NCBI RefSeq assembly: GCF_002021565.1
Contig: NZ_MSZX01000001.1
Location: forward strand, 27 to 64,026
From: Paenibacillus selenitireducens
Lineage (GTDB): Bacteria; Bacillota; Bacilli; Paenibacillales; Paenibacillaceae
DNA length: 64,000 nt
Reading direction: 5' to 3'
In this document: piece by piece, positions 41,315-54,282 of the stretch
How positions within the stretch are numbered: position 1 is the stretch's first letter
Layout: each line of letters begins with the position of its first letter
Notes under the pieces: generated by a model
Databases searched by the model: none
What the model was told of the DNA's origin: nothing
Seen by the model: only the letters and a program-made list of their open reading frames with translations
Made by a program: the position numbers and the translations under genes

Positions 41315-41620
41315 ATGGTTCGGGTTGAGCCCATACAAATTGGTGACGTAACAGTCATCGGTGTAGAAGTAAAGCTTCCGAAGACAACATTAATTGCTGT
41401 AACAACAGATCGCGGTTATATTATGTGCGGAGCGCTTGATGTTGGCTTGTTGAACGACCGATTAAAGGATCGTCAAATTATTGCAGGTCGTGCTGTTGGT
41501 GTGAAGACATTAACGGAATTGCTGGAAGCTCCTTTGGAATCTGTTACTTATGAAGCTGAGGCCTTAGGCATTCATCCGGGCACGATTGGCAGAGATGCCA
41601 TTCTAAAGATGTTAGGTTGA
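41315..41620 (+). CDS. yunC: DUF1805 protein, YunC-like
   Basis: This 101-residue protein contains MVRVEPIQIGDVTVIGVEVK, PKTTLIAVTTDRGYIMCGAL, DVGLLNDRLKDRQIIAGRAV and GVKTLTELLEAPLESVTYEA, the diagnostic run of YunC/DUF1805. Function is unknown. GGAGGGCGG precedes the start. A yunD homologue is in the same window 10 kb away. Confidence 0.88.
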   Translation: MVRVEPIQIGDVTVIGVEVKLPKTTLIAVTTDRGYIMCGALDVGLLNDRLKDRQIIAGRAVGVKTLTELLEAPLESVTYEAEALGIHPGTIGRDAILKMLG

Positions 41621-41632
41621 GTGTAAAAAGGA

Positions 41633-41682
41633 AAGGTACAGCGGAAATCATCGCAAAAGATTCACTGTACCTTCTTCTTTTT
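41633..41682 (+). terminator. Intrinsic terminator
   Basis: AAGGTACAG / CTGTACCTT arms around a 23-nt loop, then a T-rich tract, after yunC. Confidence 0.75.
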
Positions 41683-41706
41683 CATTCTAGTGTTCGCGTG
41701 CTGTGA

Positions 41707-42765
41707 TTATTGAAACAGCTTCGGCAAGTTCACATGAAACGGTGGTTTAATGATCCCCTTCTCCGTGATGATGGCGCTGACATACGCATGCGGTGTTACA
41801 TCAAAGGCAGGGTTAAATACTTTTACGCCAACGGGTGCGGTACGCTTCCCGAAGCCTTCGGTAATCTCCGATTCAGGACGTTCTTCAATCGGGATATCGG
41901 CTCCGCTTGCTGTCTGTAAATCAATCGTAGATAACGGACAAGCGACGTAGACAGGAATATTGTGTGCTTTGGCCAGGACGGCGACGCTATATGTCCCGAT
42001 CTTATTCGCTACATCCCCATTCGCAGCCACACGGTCAGTCCCTACGATGACAGCTTGTACCCAACCTTTCGACATGACATAACCAGCCATATTATCGCAA
42101 ATCAAGGTAACATCTACGCCTGCTTGCTGTAATTCAAATGCCGTGAGGCGAGCACCTTGCAGGACGGGGCGTGTTTCGTCTGCAAATACTTTGAGTTGTA
42201 TCCCCCGTTCCTGAGCGAGGTAGAAAGGAGCAAGCGCAGTTCCGTACTTCGCTGTCGCAAGTCCCCCCGCATTGCAATGTGTCAGTACACCCATACCATC
42301 CTCGAACAAGGTCAGCGCATGTTCGCCGATCTGACGGCAGACTTCTTCGTCTTCTGCTTGTATACGATGCGCCTCATGAAGTAAGGCGTTATTGCGTGCT
42401 GTAAGAGATAGAGATGTATCTGCTGCGGCCTTCTCCGCACAGTGCGTCATACGATCCAAAGCCCAGAAGAGATTGACGGCCGTTGGACGGGAAGTTGCTA
42501 AATAATCTGCGATTCGACGAATTTCCCCGAGCCATGCTTGGGGTTCTTCTTGGGTTGCTGCTTGCGCTCCTAAGGCAACACCATAAGCAGCGGCAATGCC
42601 GATTGCAGGGGCTCCACGAACGGCTAAGTGGCGAATAGCTTCCCATACTTGCTCTACTGTGGTTAGCGGCAGCATGACAATTTCTTCGGGAAGCAAACGC
42701 TGATCGAGCAGATCTAGATGTGTTTCTGCCCAGCGGACAGATTGAAGCGGTGGTGTTATTGTCAT
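41707..42765 (-). CDS. mtnA: S-methyl-5-thioribose-1-phosphate isomerase
   Basis: This 352-residue protein contains [20 protein letters not shown], the catalytic Cys in [20 protein letters not shown], the catalytic Asp in [20 protein letters not shown], and a C-terminal [17 protein letters not shown]. It converts methylthioribose-1-phosphate to methylthioribulose-1-phosphate in methionine salvage. It overlaps mtnK by 4 bp, so the two steps are translated together. Confidence 0.95.
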   Translation of the reverse strand: MTITPPLQSVRWAETHLDLLDQRLLPEEIVMLPLTTVEQVWEAIRHLAVRGAPAIGIAAAYGVALGAQAATQEEPQAWLGEIRRIADYLATSRPTAVNLFWALDRMTHCAEKAAADTSLSLTARNNALLHEAHRIQAEDEEVCRQIGEHALTLFEDGMGVLTHCNAGGLATAKYGTALAPFYLAQERGIQLKVFADETRPVLQGARLTAFELQQAGVDVTLICDNMAGYVMSKGWVQAVIVGTDRVAANGDVANKIGTYSVAVLAKAHNIPVYVACPLSTIDLQTASGADIPIEERPESEITEGFGKRTAPVGVKVFNPAFDVTPHAYVSAIITEKGIIKPPFHVNLPKLFQ

Positions 42766-43982
42766 GATACTTGAACTCCTTTAGTTGCTTGTTCTAAGGT
42801 GTCGATAAATGCGTCAAATGATGTAACTTGACGATGTTGCAGGATCAGTGCGCGCCCCACGGTAAGCGCAAGCCGTTCGGCACGTTCACGGACGCGGTCG
42901 TCCGAAATAGTGTCAATATCCGCTACATGCGCTAGACCAATGGTACGGCGAATGATTTTACAGCCGGCAAATCCGATCGAATCTTGAAGCAGCTGCTGCA
43001 TATACAGATCTTGATATCCTGGAACTTTCGCTAATGGATCTACAGCATGCTCGTTCCAAAGCGCACGGAATTTCGTATCAAATTGAGACCATGTATCACG
43101 CAAGGTATCTATGAGATATTCTCGATAGGAAGCACGCGCTTCTTCGGAACGGCTCCAATGCTCCTGCCCGATGTAGTTCAATGCTAAATTCGCAAGAACG
43201 GCGCCAATATCGAAACCCATAGGTCCGTAGTAAGCAAATTCAGGGTCAATGACTTTGGTGGATTGCTCCGTTACGAAGATACTGCCGGTATGCAAATCCC
43301 CATGAAGCAATGCTTGCGCAGAGGTTAAGAACTTCATGCGAAGCAACGCAACCTCAAGGTGCAGCGGTTGATCAGCCCATAGTGCTTCGACAGCATCACG
43401 AATGGCTGCATTGAAGTTATTTGTTTCGGCATCAACATACGGATCAGCGAAGATAAGATCCTCTGTAATTTTGCAAAGGTCCGGATTAATGAATTGTTTC
43501 ACGGATTCCTTCTTCGCTTGTTGGTTCTGACCCAAGTCCGATGTGAAGAAGAGCGTCCGCGCCAGAAAATCAGAGATATGCTCAGCAAAGAGCGGGTAGC
43601 GATTTCCTTCAATTAGCCCTTTACGCATAATGATATGATCGCTTAAATCTTCCATAATGGTCATGGCTAGCTCTGAATCATAGCGATATACCGTAGGTAC
43701 AAGCGTAGGGCAGAGTTGATATGCAAGAATTAAGGCTTCACTCTCGATGCGGGCACGATCTAGGGATAACGGCCAGGATTCACCGACGACTTTGGCATAA
43801 GGCAACGCTTGCTTCAGAATAATGCTCTTGCTGGAATTGGAATCCGTGATATGAAAGACGAGATTAAGATTGCCGTCCCCGATTTCTCTAACTTGCAGGT
43901 TGGACTGTTCGTCGAATAAATTCGGAATTTCCTGGGCGATTTGAATCGCCTCATCGAGCGTTAACGGATGATAAGCTGACAT
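42762..43982 (-). CDS. mtnK: S-methyl-5-thioribose kinase
   Basis: The protein has about 406 residues of the APH-like kinase fold. [20 protein letters not shown] carries the ATP-binding Lys, [20 protein letters not shown] the catalytic loop, and [20 protein letters not shown] the metal-binding segment. It phosphorylates methylthioribose, the step before MtnA. ATG 43982 follows GGAGGTG by 8 nt; the ATG at 44006 is upstream of that site. I see no SAM riboswitch in front of the operon. Confidence 0.93.
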   Translation of the reverse strand: MSAYHPLTLDEAIQIAQEIPNLFDEQSNLQVREIGDGNLNLVFHITDSNSSKSIILKQALPYAKVVGESWPLSLDRARIESEALILAYQLCPTLVPTVYRYDSELAMTIMEDLSDHIIMRKGLIEGNRYPLFAEHISDFLARTLFFTSDLGQNQQAKKESVKQFINPDLCKITEDLIFADPYVDAETNNFNAAIRDAVEALWADQPLHLEVALLRMKFLTSAQALLHGDLHTGSIFVTEQSTKVIDPEFAYYGPMGFDIGAVLANLALNYIGQEHWSRSEEARASYREYLIDTLRDTWSQFDTKFRALWNEHAVDPLAKVPGYQDLYMQQLLQDSIGFAGCKIIRRTIGLAHVADIDTISDDRVRERAERLALTVGRALILQHRQVTSFDAFIDTLEQATKGVQVS

Positions 43983-44194
43983 TTGCGTCGCACCTCCACA
44001 ATACATTTTTTCCCCATGGGAATGGTCTACTTTATTTCTAAGTATAGCGGATATAATTGGATGTTAAAATAGAAAAATTGTGACGATGTGATAAAAATCA
44101 TGGTCATTTATACATAAACTTTATTGTTTGAAGTGAACTCTCGTAGAATTCGAGGTATAATAGAGATATTGACTGATAGAAAGGCGGTAGTTGA

Positions 44195-44782
44195 ATGCCG
44201 AATTTAGCACAGCCTGTGGCTTTGAAAGAATGGGCGGTTGCGATTCAAGCACTTGCGGACGGGAAGCAAATACTATTGATGCGAAAAGGCGGGATTATTG
44301 AAGAAACACGACATTTCGAGCTGAAAAGTCATTCCTTTTATTTATACCCTACCTTTGAACATCAGCGCAGGGAACTGCTTAAAGATGCGTATCAATCGGA
44401 TCTGGATGCGACTTTAGTCGGTTGGTCGGCGGAGGATACTCGCGTGCCGTTGCAATTGTATGCTGAAGTTGTTGAGGATATCGAAATTCATGATCAAGAC
44501 ATGTTGAATCGTTTGCGCGATTTTCATATTTGGACGGACCAATTTGCAGAAGAGCGGCTGAAGTGGAAGAAGAAGCTGCCGCTGCATGTTCTTGTTTTAC
44601 GGGTGTACAAGATCGTTCCGTCGGTAACACTTGATATAGAATCGGAGTACTTAGGTTGCAAATCATGGATTACGATGCCGAAATCAGTAACAGCAGTAGA
44701 TTACACCAACTTCGTTCCGGTATTGCGTGATGAAGCATTTCAAGAACAAGTGGATGCGATTCACAACGTACTTGAAGGATAA
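44195..44782 (+). CDS. DUF1802 protein
   Basis: This 195-residue protein contains ALKEWAVAIQALADGKQILL, MRKGGIIEETRHFELKSHSF, YLYPTFEHQRRELLKDAY and PLHVLVLRVYKIVPSVTLDI, the known run of DUF1802. Function unknown. It has an AAGGCGG ribosome site and stands alone between mtnK and the suf operon. Confidence 0.85.
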   Translation: MPNLAQPVALKEWAVAIQALADGKQILLMRKGGIIEETRHFELKSHSFYLYPTFEHQRRELLKDAYQSDLDATLVGWSAEDTRVPLQLYAEVVEDIEIHDQDMLNRLRDFHIWTDQFAEERLKWKKKLPLHVLVLRVYKIVPSVTLDIESEYLGCKSWITMPKSVTAVDYTNFVPVLRDEAFQEQVDAIHNVLEG

Positions 44783-44860
44783 TTGTCAGTCAGAAGAAGC
44801 GTAAGACCGTAATCGGGCGCGTTCATTGCGTTCGATTGCGAATTAAAGTAAAATTATAGT

Positions 44861-44879
44861 TGATAATCAATGAGAATCA
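44861..44879. promoter_or_regulatory. Fur-like box before sufC
   Basis: TGATAATCAATGAGAATCA resembles the Fur/PerR-type inverted TGATAAT/ATTATCA box with mismatches, about 85 bp before sufC. Iron control of suf would make sense; the match is imperfect. Confidence 0.4.
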
Positions 44880-44962
44880 CTTTAGAATGATTATAAGGTA
44901 AGATTTGTTTTTTAGTTTTGATTTTAAAAATAAAACATAGATGCTCGAAGGGAGTACCAATC

Positions 44963-45745
44963 ATGGCAACAAAATTCAACATTGATGGTTTAAAAGCAAC
45001 GATTGAAGGTAAGGAGATTCTGAAAGGAATCAACTTGGAAATTAAAGGTGGAGAGATTCATGCGATCATGGGTCCGAACGGTACAGGTAAAAGTACGCTA
45101 GCTTCGGCATTGATGGGTCATCCAAAATACGAAGTAACAGACGGCAATGTGACGCTTGATGGTGAAGACGTATTGGAGATGGCGGTTGATGAACGTGCTC
45201 GTGCCGGTCTATTCCTAGCGATGCAATACCCAAGTGAAATTGCAGGCGTAACGAACTCAGACTTCTTGCGCAGTGCGATCAATGCACGTCGTGAAGAAGG
45301 AAGCGAGATTTCCCTAATCAAGTTCATTCGCCAAATGGAAGGCAAAATGAAAGAACTTGAGATGAATCCTGAATTTGCTCATCGTTATTTGAACGAAGGT
45401 TTCTCCGGCGGTGAGAAGAAACGTAACGAGATTCTTCAAATGTTGTTGTTGGATCCGAAAATTGTGATTTTGGATGAGATTGACTCCGGTTTGGATATCG
45501 ACGCATTGAAAATTGTAGCGAACGGTGTCAACACGATGCGTAGTGAAGAACGCGGATTCTTGATCATTACGCACTACCAACGTCTATTGAACTACATCAA
45601 ACCAGACTTCGTACACGTGATGATGCAAGGACGTATCGTGAAATCCGGCGGACCTGAATTAGCAGAACGCCTGGAAAACGAAGGTTATGATTGGGTGAAA
45701 GAAGAGCTAGGAATTGTTGATGAAACGGTAGGTCAAGAAGCATAA
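44963..45745 (+). CDS. sufC: Fe-S cluster assembly ATPase SufC
   Basis: This 260-residue cytosolic ABC ATPase has Walker A in IMGPNGTGKSTLASALMGHP, signature GFSGGEKKRNEILQMLLLDP, Walker B in IVILDEIDSGLDIDALKIVA and the H-loop ITHYQRLL. It powers the SufBCD scaffold that builds Fe-S clusters. The ATG at 44963 has GAAGGGAG upstream. It is first in the Gram-positive order sufC-D-S-U-B. Confidence 0.97.
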   Translation: MATKFNIDGLKATIEGKEILKGINLEIKGGEIHAIMGPNGTGKSTLASALMGHPKYEVTDGNVTLDGEDVLEMAVDERARAGLFLAMQYPSEIAGVTNSDFLRSAINARREEGSEISLIKFIRQMEGKMKELEMNPEFAHRYLNEGFSGGEKKRNEILQMLLLDPKIVILDEIDSGLDIDALKIVANGVNTMRSEERGFLIITHYQRLLNYIKPDFVHVMMQGRIVKSGGPELAERLENEGYDWVKEELGIVDETVGQEA

Positions 45746-45765
45746 TCGAGGAGGAGACAAGAAAG

Positions 45766-48708
<2,943 letters not shown>

Positions 48709-48741
48709 ATTGATAATAACAAAAGGGTAGGTGGTTCGCTC

Positions 48742-50139
48742 ATGGCTAAGAAGATGCCTGAAATGGAAGAATATAAATACGGCTTCCGCGACGAGCACAA
48801 GGCGGTTTTCCAAACCGGTAAAGGTTTGACAGAGGAAATCGTTCGTGAAATTTCAAAAATTAAAAATGAGCCCGAATGGATGTTGGATTTCCGTCTTAAA
48901 TCCCTGAAACAATTCGAGAAAATGGCTATGCCAAAATGGGGCGGAGATTTGGATGACCTTGATTTCAACGACATCCAATATTATGTTCGTCCTTCTGAGA
49001 AGCAAGGGAAAACATGGGAAGAAGTTCCTACGGAAATCAAAGAAACATTTGATAAGTTAGGTATTCCAGAAGCGGAGCAGAAGTTCTTGGCTGGGGTATC
49101 CGCTCAATACGAATCTGAGGTTGTCTATCACAGCATGCAGAAGGATCTGGAAGATCAAGGCGTTATCTTCACGGATACCGATACGGCACTTCGTGAACAC
49201 CCAGAAATCTTCAGAGAATATTTCGCGACAGTCATTCCTCCTGCAGATAACAAATTTGCAGCGTTGAACAGTGCTGTATGGTCTGGCGGCAGCTTTATCT
49301 ATGTACCGAAAGGCGTTAAATGTGAAATTCCTCTTCAAGCGTATTTCCGGATCAACTCCGAAAATATGGGACAATTCGAGCGTACATTGATAATTGCGGA
49401 CGAAGATAGCTTCGTACACTACGTTGAAGGATGTACGGCTCCGATTTACAGCACGAACTCCTTGCATAGTGCGGTTGTAGAAATCGTGGCTCGCAAAAAT
49501 GCACGCGTTCGTTATACAACGATCCAAAACTGGGCGCCAAACATTTATAACTTGGTTACCAAACGTGCGGTGGCTGAAGAGAATGCAACGATGGAATGGG
49601 TTGATGGTAATATCGGTTCCAAGTTGACGATGAAATATCCTGCAGTTATCTTGAAAGGCCGTGGCGCAAAAGGGATGGTTCTTTCCATCGCGGTTGCAGG
49701 CAAAGGGCAGCATCAAGATGCAGGGGCGAAAATGATCCACTTGGCTCCAGATACCACTTCAACGATCGTATCCAAGTCGATCAGTAAGCATGGCGGTAAA
49801 GTAACGTATCGCGGTCTGGCATCATTCGGCCGGAATTCGGAAGGATCGAAAGCCAATATCAAGTGCGATACGCTTATCCTTGATAATGAATCGACATCCG
49901 ATACCATTCCATACAACGAAATCTTGAACGATAACATCACGTTAGAGCATGAAGCGACGGTATCCAAAGTATCGGAAGATCAATTGTTCTACTTGATGAG
50001 CCGTGGTCTGACAGAAGCTGAAGCAACACAAATGATCGTTATGGGCTTTATCGAGCCATTTACGAAAGAGTTGCCTATGGAATATGCGGTCGAAATGAAC
50101 CGTTTGATCAAGTTCGAAATGGAAGGTTCCATCGGTTAA
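48742..50139 (+). CDS. sufB: Fe-S cluster assembly protein SufB
   Basis: This 465-residue scaffold subunit contains [60 protein letters not shown] and [20 protein letters not shown], all diagnostic of SufB. It forms the cluster-building site with SufD and SufC. GGTAGGTGG precedes the ATG. A strong terminator follows, closing the operon. Confidence 0.97.
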   Translation: MAKKMPEMEEYKYGFRDEHKAVFQTGKGLTEEIVREISKIKNEPEWMLDFRLKSLKQFEKMAMPKWGGDLDDLDFNDIQYYVRPSEKQGKTWEEVPTEIKETFDKLGIPEAEQKFLAGVSAQYESEVVYHSMQKDLEDQGVIFTDTDTALREHPEIFREYFATVIPPADNKFAALNSAVWSGGSFIYVPKGVKCEIPLQAYFRINSENMGQFERTLIIADEDSFVHYVEGCTAPIYSTNSLHSAVVEIVARKNARVRYTTIQNWAPNIYNLVTKRAVAEENATMEWVDGNIGSKLTMKYPAVILKGRGAKGMVLSIAVAGKGQHQDAGAKMIHLAPDTTSTIVSKSISKHGGKVTYRGLASFGRNSEGSKANIKCDTLILDNESTSDTIPYNEILNDNITLEHEATVSKVSEDQLFYLMSRGLTEAEATQMIVMGFIEPFTKELPMEYAVEMNRLIKFEMEGSIG

Positions 50140-50161
50140 TCGATGGTTCTGGAATAAGCAA

Positions 50162-50190
50162 AAAGCCGCCCAGGATGGGCGGCTTTCTTT
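50162..50190 (+). terminator. Intrinsic terminator of the suf operon
   Basis: AAAGCCGCCC / GGGCGGCTTTCTTT hairpin, 22 bp after sufB. Confidence 0.88.
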
Positions 50191-50275
50191 CGGTTATGTT
50201 ACGTTACCACATCAGAGTAAAACCTACATCTAATCGCGGTCGCTCATCTTCGAAAGGCCGAGGGTAGAGGTTTTC

Positions 50276-51346
50276 TCACATATAAATTTCTTGAATTTCA
50301 AGTGAACGGTCCAACGAGAGATCGACAAATTGATCTTTGACTTGGATGAGGGGTCGGAAGTAATCTGAATTATTGGTCAGGATGATTTTACCGAGTTCAC
50401 CATTATGCAGAAGTACCTTCTTGCCGATGAAGTTAGGGATCATTTGCGAAATAAAGATATGCGTCACCGTGGGGTCTAATTTCGTAAAGCTCATTTCATG
50501 TAATTCTTTGAGCACGGTTAACAAGTCTCGCTTCGTTTGATAGATTCGTTCCGTAATCATAGCACAATATACATCTGCGACGCTGACGATTTTGGCATAT
50601 GGATGTATATTCGTTCCTTGTAAGTGGAAAGGATAGCCGCTGCCATCCATGCGTTCATGATGCTGCAAGGCGACCACGGCGATGGAATACGGGTATATGG
50701 AATTACGAATGATTTCGTAGCCATGAATGGTATGCTGCGTCATCATTCTAAATTCATAATCGGTTAGCTTACCAGGTTTGTTCAGAATCTCATCATCCAC
50801 GCGACATTTCCCGATATCGTGGAGATAACCGGCTTTGCCTATCAGTTGTGATTCTGTCTCATCGTATCCCATCCAATTCGCAATGAAGTAGGAAAGAATG
50901 CCGACTTGAATGGAGTGCTGAATGGTATAATCATTCTGATTATTTAACATAAGAAGGAGATCCACCACATCTCGCTGGTCTTTGACATGGTTGGTTAACG
51001 GGATAAACGTGTCTTGTACAATTTTATCATTGATGACACCTTCAGCAAGGGCTTCTTTAAATAGCGATTCCGTCCCGGTAATTGAATCTTCATATATAGG
51101 CTTTAATAATCGGAAAGTTTCATCCGCAAGTGTATTAAGTTCGGTTAATAAGGATTCGGGTTCATCGAGTTGCTCAGGCTGCTGTCTCGTCTCAACATCC
51201 ACATAATCGATCTGGTGCAGTAGCAATTTGGAAATCTCTTGGGAACGGAGAAGCGTTCCACGGGATAAAACATGAAGACCATAAGAGTTAAATGTATCGG
51301 CAGATAAACGATCTCCAATATCTAAATCCATGACATGCACTCGCAT
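50276..51346 (-). CDS. HD-GYP domain phosphodiesterase
   Basis: The protein has about 356 residues. An N-terminal DUF3391-like strand-rich part (MRVHVMDLDIGDRLSADTFN) precedes an HD-GYP domain with AGYLHDIGKCRVDDEILNKP, the HHERMDGSGYPFHLQGTNIH motif and ADVYCAMITERIY. Such enzymes degrade c-di-GMP. ATG 51346 follows AAGGTGG by 8 nt; the long upstream extension is rejected. Confidence 0.88.
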   Translation of the reverse strand: MRVHVMDLDIGDRLSADTFNSYGLHVLSRGTLLRSQEISKLLLHQIDYVDVETRQQPEQLDEPESLLTELNTLADETFRLLKPIYEDSITGTESLFKEALAEGVINDKIVQDTFIPLTNHVKDQRDVVDLLLMLNNQNDYTIQHSIQVGILSYFIANWMGYDETESQLIGKAGYLHDIGKCRVDDEILNKPGKLTDYEFRMMTQHTIHGYEIIRNSIYPYSIAVVALQHHERMDGSGYPFHLQGTNIHPYAKIVSVADVYCAMITERIYQTKRDLLTVLKELHEMSFTKLDPTVTHIFISQMIPNFIGKKVLLHNGELGKIILTNNSDYFRPLIQVKDQFVDLSLDRSLEIQEIYM

Positions 51347-51844
51347 CGGGGTGCCCACCTTTTTCATCGTTGATATGTATAAGATTGGAAATGTGTAGTA
51401 ATACAATTTTATCAACAAAAGAAAAAAATGACAATAAACCAATGATTTTGTCAAAAAAACGCGACTTTTGTTCTATGACTAAGGTTGCTATAATGAGATG
51501 TTTGATGAGAGGGATTCTATATTATTGGGTTCCAAGGACCTATATTCTCAATATTGGAGATGTATGATCGAGATAACGAGCTAGAGGTTCGGTTCATCTG
51601 TTAGGATTTGGCTGTAGTGCCAAGGAAACATCATTTCTAAATGAATCCAGGAAAGTGTTTAAGTCATTCGGATGCTCCCGGGTTGTTCCTACAAAAGTCA
51701 GGTATACGCTCGGCATGATCTTTGCTTTATAATAAAGATGAAAGAATACCATAATGAACTGGAAAATGTTATGCTAGAGCAAGACGTATCTGTTAGATTG
51801 AACCTTTGATATGAATAGAATAGGGCATAGCCCGAGGAGACGAT
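51347..51844. other. Non-coding stretch between divergent genes
   Basis: About 500 bp without a convincing gene, RNA or hairpin. It must hold the promoters of the HD-GYP gene (leftward) and yunD (rightward), but I cannot fix them. Confidence 0.4.
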
Positions 51845-53287
51845 ATGAAGATAGAGAAACGTAGCTTGGTGCTATTACATTCTAATGATATCCATAGCCA
51901 TTTGGAGCAAGCGGCTCAAATTGCGACAATCATCGAACAGGAACGTGTAGGAAGGCACCCAGATGATTTGATCGTGCTTGATATCGGGGATCATATGGAT
52001 CGAATGCGCTTAGAGACCGAAGGCAGTAATGGGGCGGTCAACGTTGAAATTTTAAATCAGACCGGATACGAAGCCATTGTACTTGGCAATAATGAAGGTC
52101 TTACATTTACCCCTGAACAACTCAAGCAGATGTATTCGAAAAAAAAGGATTATGAGATTCTAGGCAGTAACATCAGAGAAAGCACGAGCGGTGAAATCCC
52201 CCATTGGATGGTTCCCTATCATATTCTTCATAAAGGGGACTTGCGAATAGGATTGATCGGCGTCACGGCTGCTTTCTCGGATTTCTATGAACTGCTGGGA
52301 TGGGATGTGCTTGAGCCGTACCAGGTCGTCTCTGAGCTCACTACGATACTCCGTCCGCAAGTTGATTTGCTTGTGGTTATGTCACACTTAGGCTTGAAGC
52401 ATGACCGTTATATTGCAGAACATGTAGAAGGTATTGACCTGATCCTTGGAGGGCATACACATCATTTATTTGAACAAGCGGAGCAAATCGGGCATACTTA
52501 TATTTGCGCTGCAGGGAAGTTCGGCTCACATCTGGGACGGGTTGAGTTCGAGTTCGACGTATTAACTCGGCGATGTACCGTGCAACGAGCGATTGCCGTA
52601 CCCACGGCAGGAGTCCCTGAACATCCGGGAGTTCGTGCATGTATTCAACATTTTCTCAAGACAAGCCGACAATATTTAAGTACAACCGTTGCTCACCTGC
52701 ACACTTCTCTGCCTGCTCACCCTGAACAAGAGTCTGCACTCGTGAATCTATTAGCGGCGGAGTTGCGTCAATGGACAGAGGCAGAGATTAGTCTTGTTAA
52801 CGCAGGGCAGCTGCTTCATTCCTTAGCAGAAGGTGATGTAACGCTGGAAATGCTGCATCAGATTTGTCCGTCTCCGATTAACCCGTGTCGGCAGAAGCTA
52901 ACAGGATCTCAGATCCTGATTGCGCTCGAGGAGTCTCTACTGCCGGAGTTTCAACAGAAGGCGATTAAAGGATTCGGATTCCGCGGTGAGGTGCTTGGGA
53001 TGTTAGGGATCGATGGGATGGAAGTGTTCTATGATCCGAGCCTACCGCCCTATCAACGTATACGTGAGGTGGTCGTGTCAGGGCATCCATTACAGCCGGA
53101 TAGGCTTTATATGGTAGGCACCCTGGATATGTTTACTTTTGGTGTAGGGTATATGACCTTGAAAGAAGGGACGGAACGCAAATATTATCTGCCGGAGTTC
53201 ATTCGAGATTTGCTTGGTACAGCATTGCAGCAGGAAGCCTTGGTTGCTTCAAGCTTTGAAGCGCGTTGGCATGTGGCGCACCACTAA
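51845..53287 (+). CDS. yunD: YunD-like metallophosphatase / 5'-nucleotidase family protein
   Basis: This 480-residue protein has an N-terminal calcineurin-like phosphoesterase (LLHSNDIHSHLEQAAQIATI, VLDIGDHMDRMRLETEGSNG, GYEAIVLGNNEGLTFTPEQL, VMSHLGLKHD, LILGGHTHHLF) and a C-terminal 5'-nucleotidase domain (LVNAGQLLHSLAEGDVTLEM). No signal peptide is seen, as in Bacillus YunD, so it is cytosolic. The substrate is unknown. GAGGAGACG precedes the ATG. Confidence 0.88.
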   Translation: MKIEKRSLVLLHSNDIHSHLEQAAQIATIIEQERVGRHPDDLIVLDIGDHMDRMRLETEGSNGAVNVEILNQTGYEAIVLGNNEGLTFTPEQLKQMYSKKKDYEILGSNIRESTSGEIPHWMVPYHILHKGDLRIGLIGVTAAFSDFYELLGWDVLEPYQVVSELTTILRPQVDLLVVMSHLGLKHDRYIAEHVEGIDLILGGHTHHLFEQAEQIGHTYICAAGKFGSHLGRVEFEFDVLTRRCTVQRAIAVPTAGVPEHPGVRACIQHFLKTSRQYLSTTVAHLHTSLPAHPEQESALVNLLAAELRQWTEAEISLVNAGQLLHSLAEGDVTLEMLHQICPSPINPCRQKLTGSQILIALEESLLPEFQQKAIKGFGFRGEVLGMLGIDGMEVFYDPSLPPYQRIREVVVSGHPLQPDRLYMVGTLDMFTFGVGYMTLKEGTERKYYLPEFIRDLLGTALQQEALVASSFEARWHVAHH

Positions 53288-53321
53288 ATTATTATGAAGA
53301 AAAAAGGAGTTAGCGAAGATT

Positions 53322-54167
53322 ATGGATTCCATTTTAGTAGCGATTATATTAGGGATTGTCGAGGGTCTGACAGAATTTATCCCTGTCTCATCGACAGGGC
53401 ACATGATTTTGACAGACAAGATCATCCATCCGGATGTTCCACAAAATTTGCTGAGTTCTTTCGAAGTTATCATTCAACTTGCAGCAATACTTGCCATTGC
53501 GATCGTATACAGAGAGCGGATATTCCAGTTGTTCGGATTGAAAAAGAGTTCGCGCGAATCCACATCAACTTCAACGAGCCGCGTTCAGAAACCACGTTTG
53601 AATTTAATCCACGTGTTTCTTGGAATCGCTCCTGCACTGATCACCGCGTTTTTCGCACGTGATTACATAAAGAGTAAGTTTGAGTCTTCCTCAACCGTAC
53701 TTTGGGCGTTAGTTGTCGGCGGTCTATTCATGATATTCGCGGAGTTCTTCTCCCGCAATCGCGTGAAGCTGACGGCGCCGGATATGGATGATATTACATA
53801 TAAACAAGCATTTCTTATCGGAATCTATCAAATCCTATCTGTCGTATGGCCGGGATTCAGCCGCTCGGGTTCAACGATGTCTGGTGGGATGTTGAGCGGG
53901 GTCAGCTATAGAGCTTCAGCAGACTTCTCCTTTTTAATCGCCATTCCTATTATGTGTGCGGCTTCAGGCTATGAGCTCCTTGATAATTATAAAGTGATTT
54001 TAGAAGGGGATTGGCTGTTCTTTCTTGTTGGTTTTATCGTATCCTTTGTGGTAGCTTACATCGTCGTCGTATGGTTCCTGAAGCATATTCAAAAAATTCA
54101 ACTTCGCCACTTTGCTTACTATCGCTTTATCGTAGCTCTTCTGTTTTGGTTCTTTATCTTGCGCTAA
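53322..54167 (+). CDS. uppP: Undecaprenyl-diphosphatase
   Basis: This 281-residue membrane protein of the BacA/UppP family has the two signature segments VEGLTEFIPVSSTGHMILTD and WPGFSRSGSTMSGGMLSGVS, which hold the catalytic Glu, Ser and Arg. It recycles undecaprenyl pyrophosphate for cell wall synthesis and confers bacitracin tolerance. It starts 35 bp after yunD with AAAGGAG upstream, so the two may be co-transcribed. Confidence 0.95.
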   Translation: MDSILVAIILGIVEGLTEFIPVSSTGHMILTDKIIHPDVPQNLLSSFEVIIQLAAILAIAIVYRERIFQLFGLKKSSRESTSTSTSRVQKPRLNLIHVFLGIAPALITAFFARDYIKSKFESSSTVLWALVVGGLFMIFAEFFSRNRVKLTAPDMDDITYKQAFLIGIYQILSVVWPGFSRSGSTMSGGMLSGVSYRASADFSFLIAIPIMCAASGYELLDNYKVILEGDWLFFLVGFIVSFVVAYIVVVWFLKHIQKIQLRHFAYYRFIVALLFWFFILR

Positions 54168-54282
54168 TCCGTGGAGTATCCAGGCAATAGGAGCAATATC
54201 ATAGAACTTCAAGCTTGTTTATGGCATAATATATGAGGCGTCTTTTCGCCACAGATATGAATTTATTTACGGATCAGGGGTT

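Noticed and set aside
44007-44194. SAM riboswitch before mtnK-mtnA
   Set aside because: I looked for the S-box core and terminator stems upstream of mtnK and saw none.
49057-49740. 227-codon minus-strand frame inside sufB
   Set aside because: Antisense shadow of sufB, which is unambiguous.
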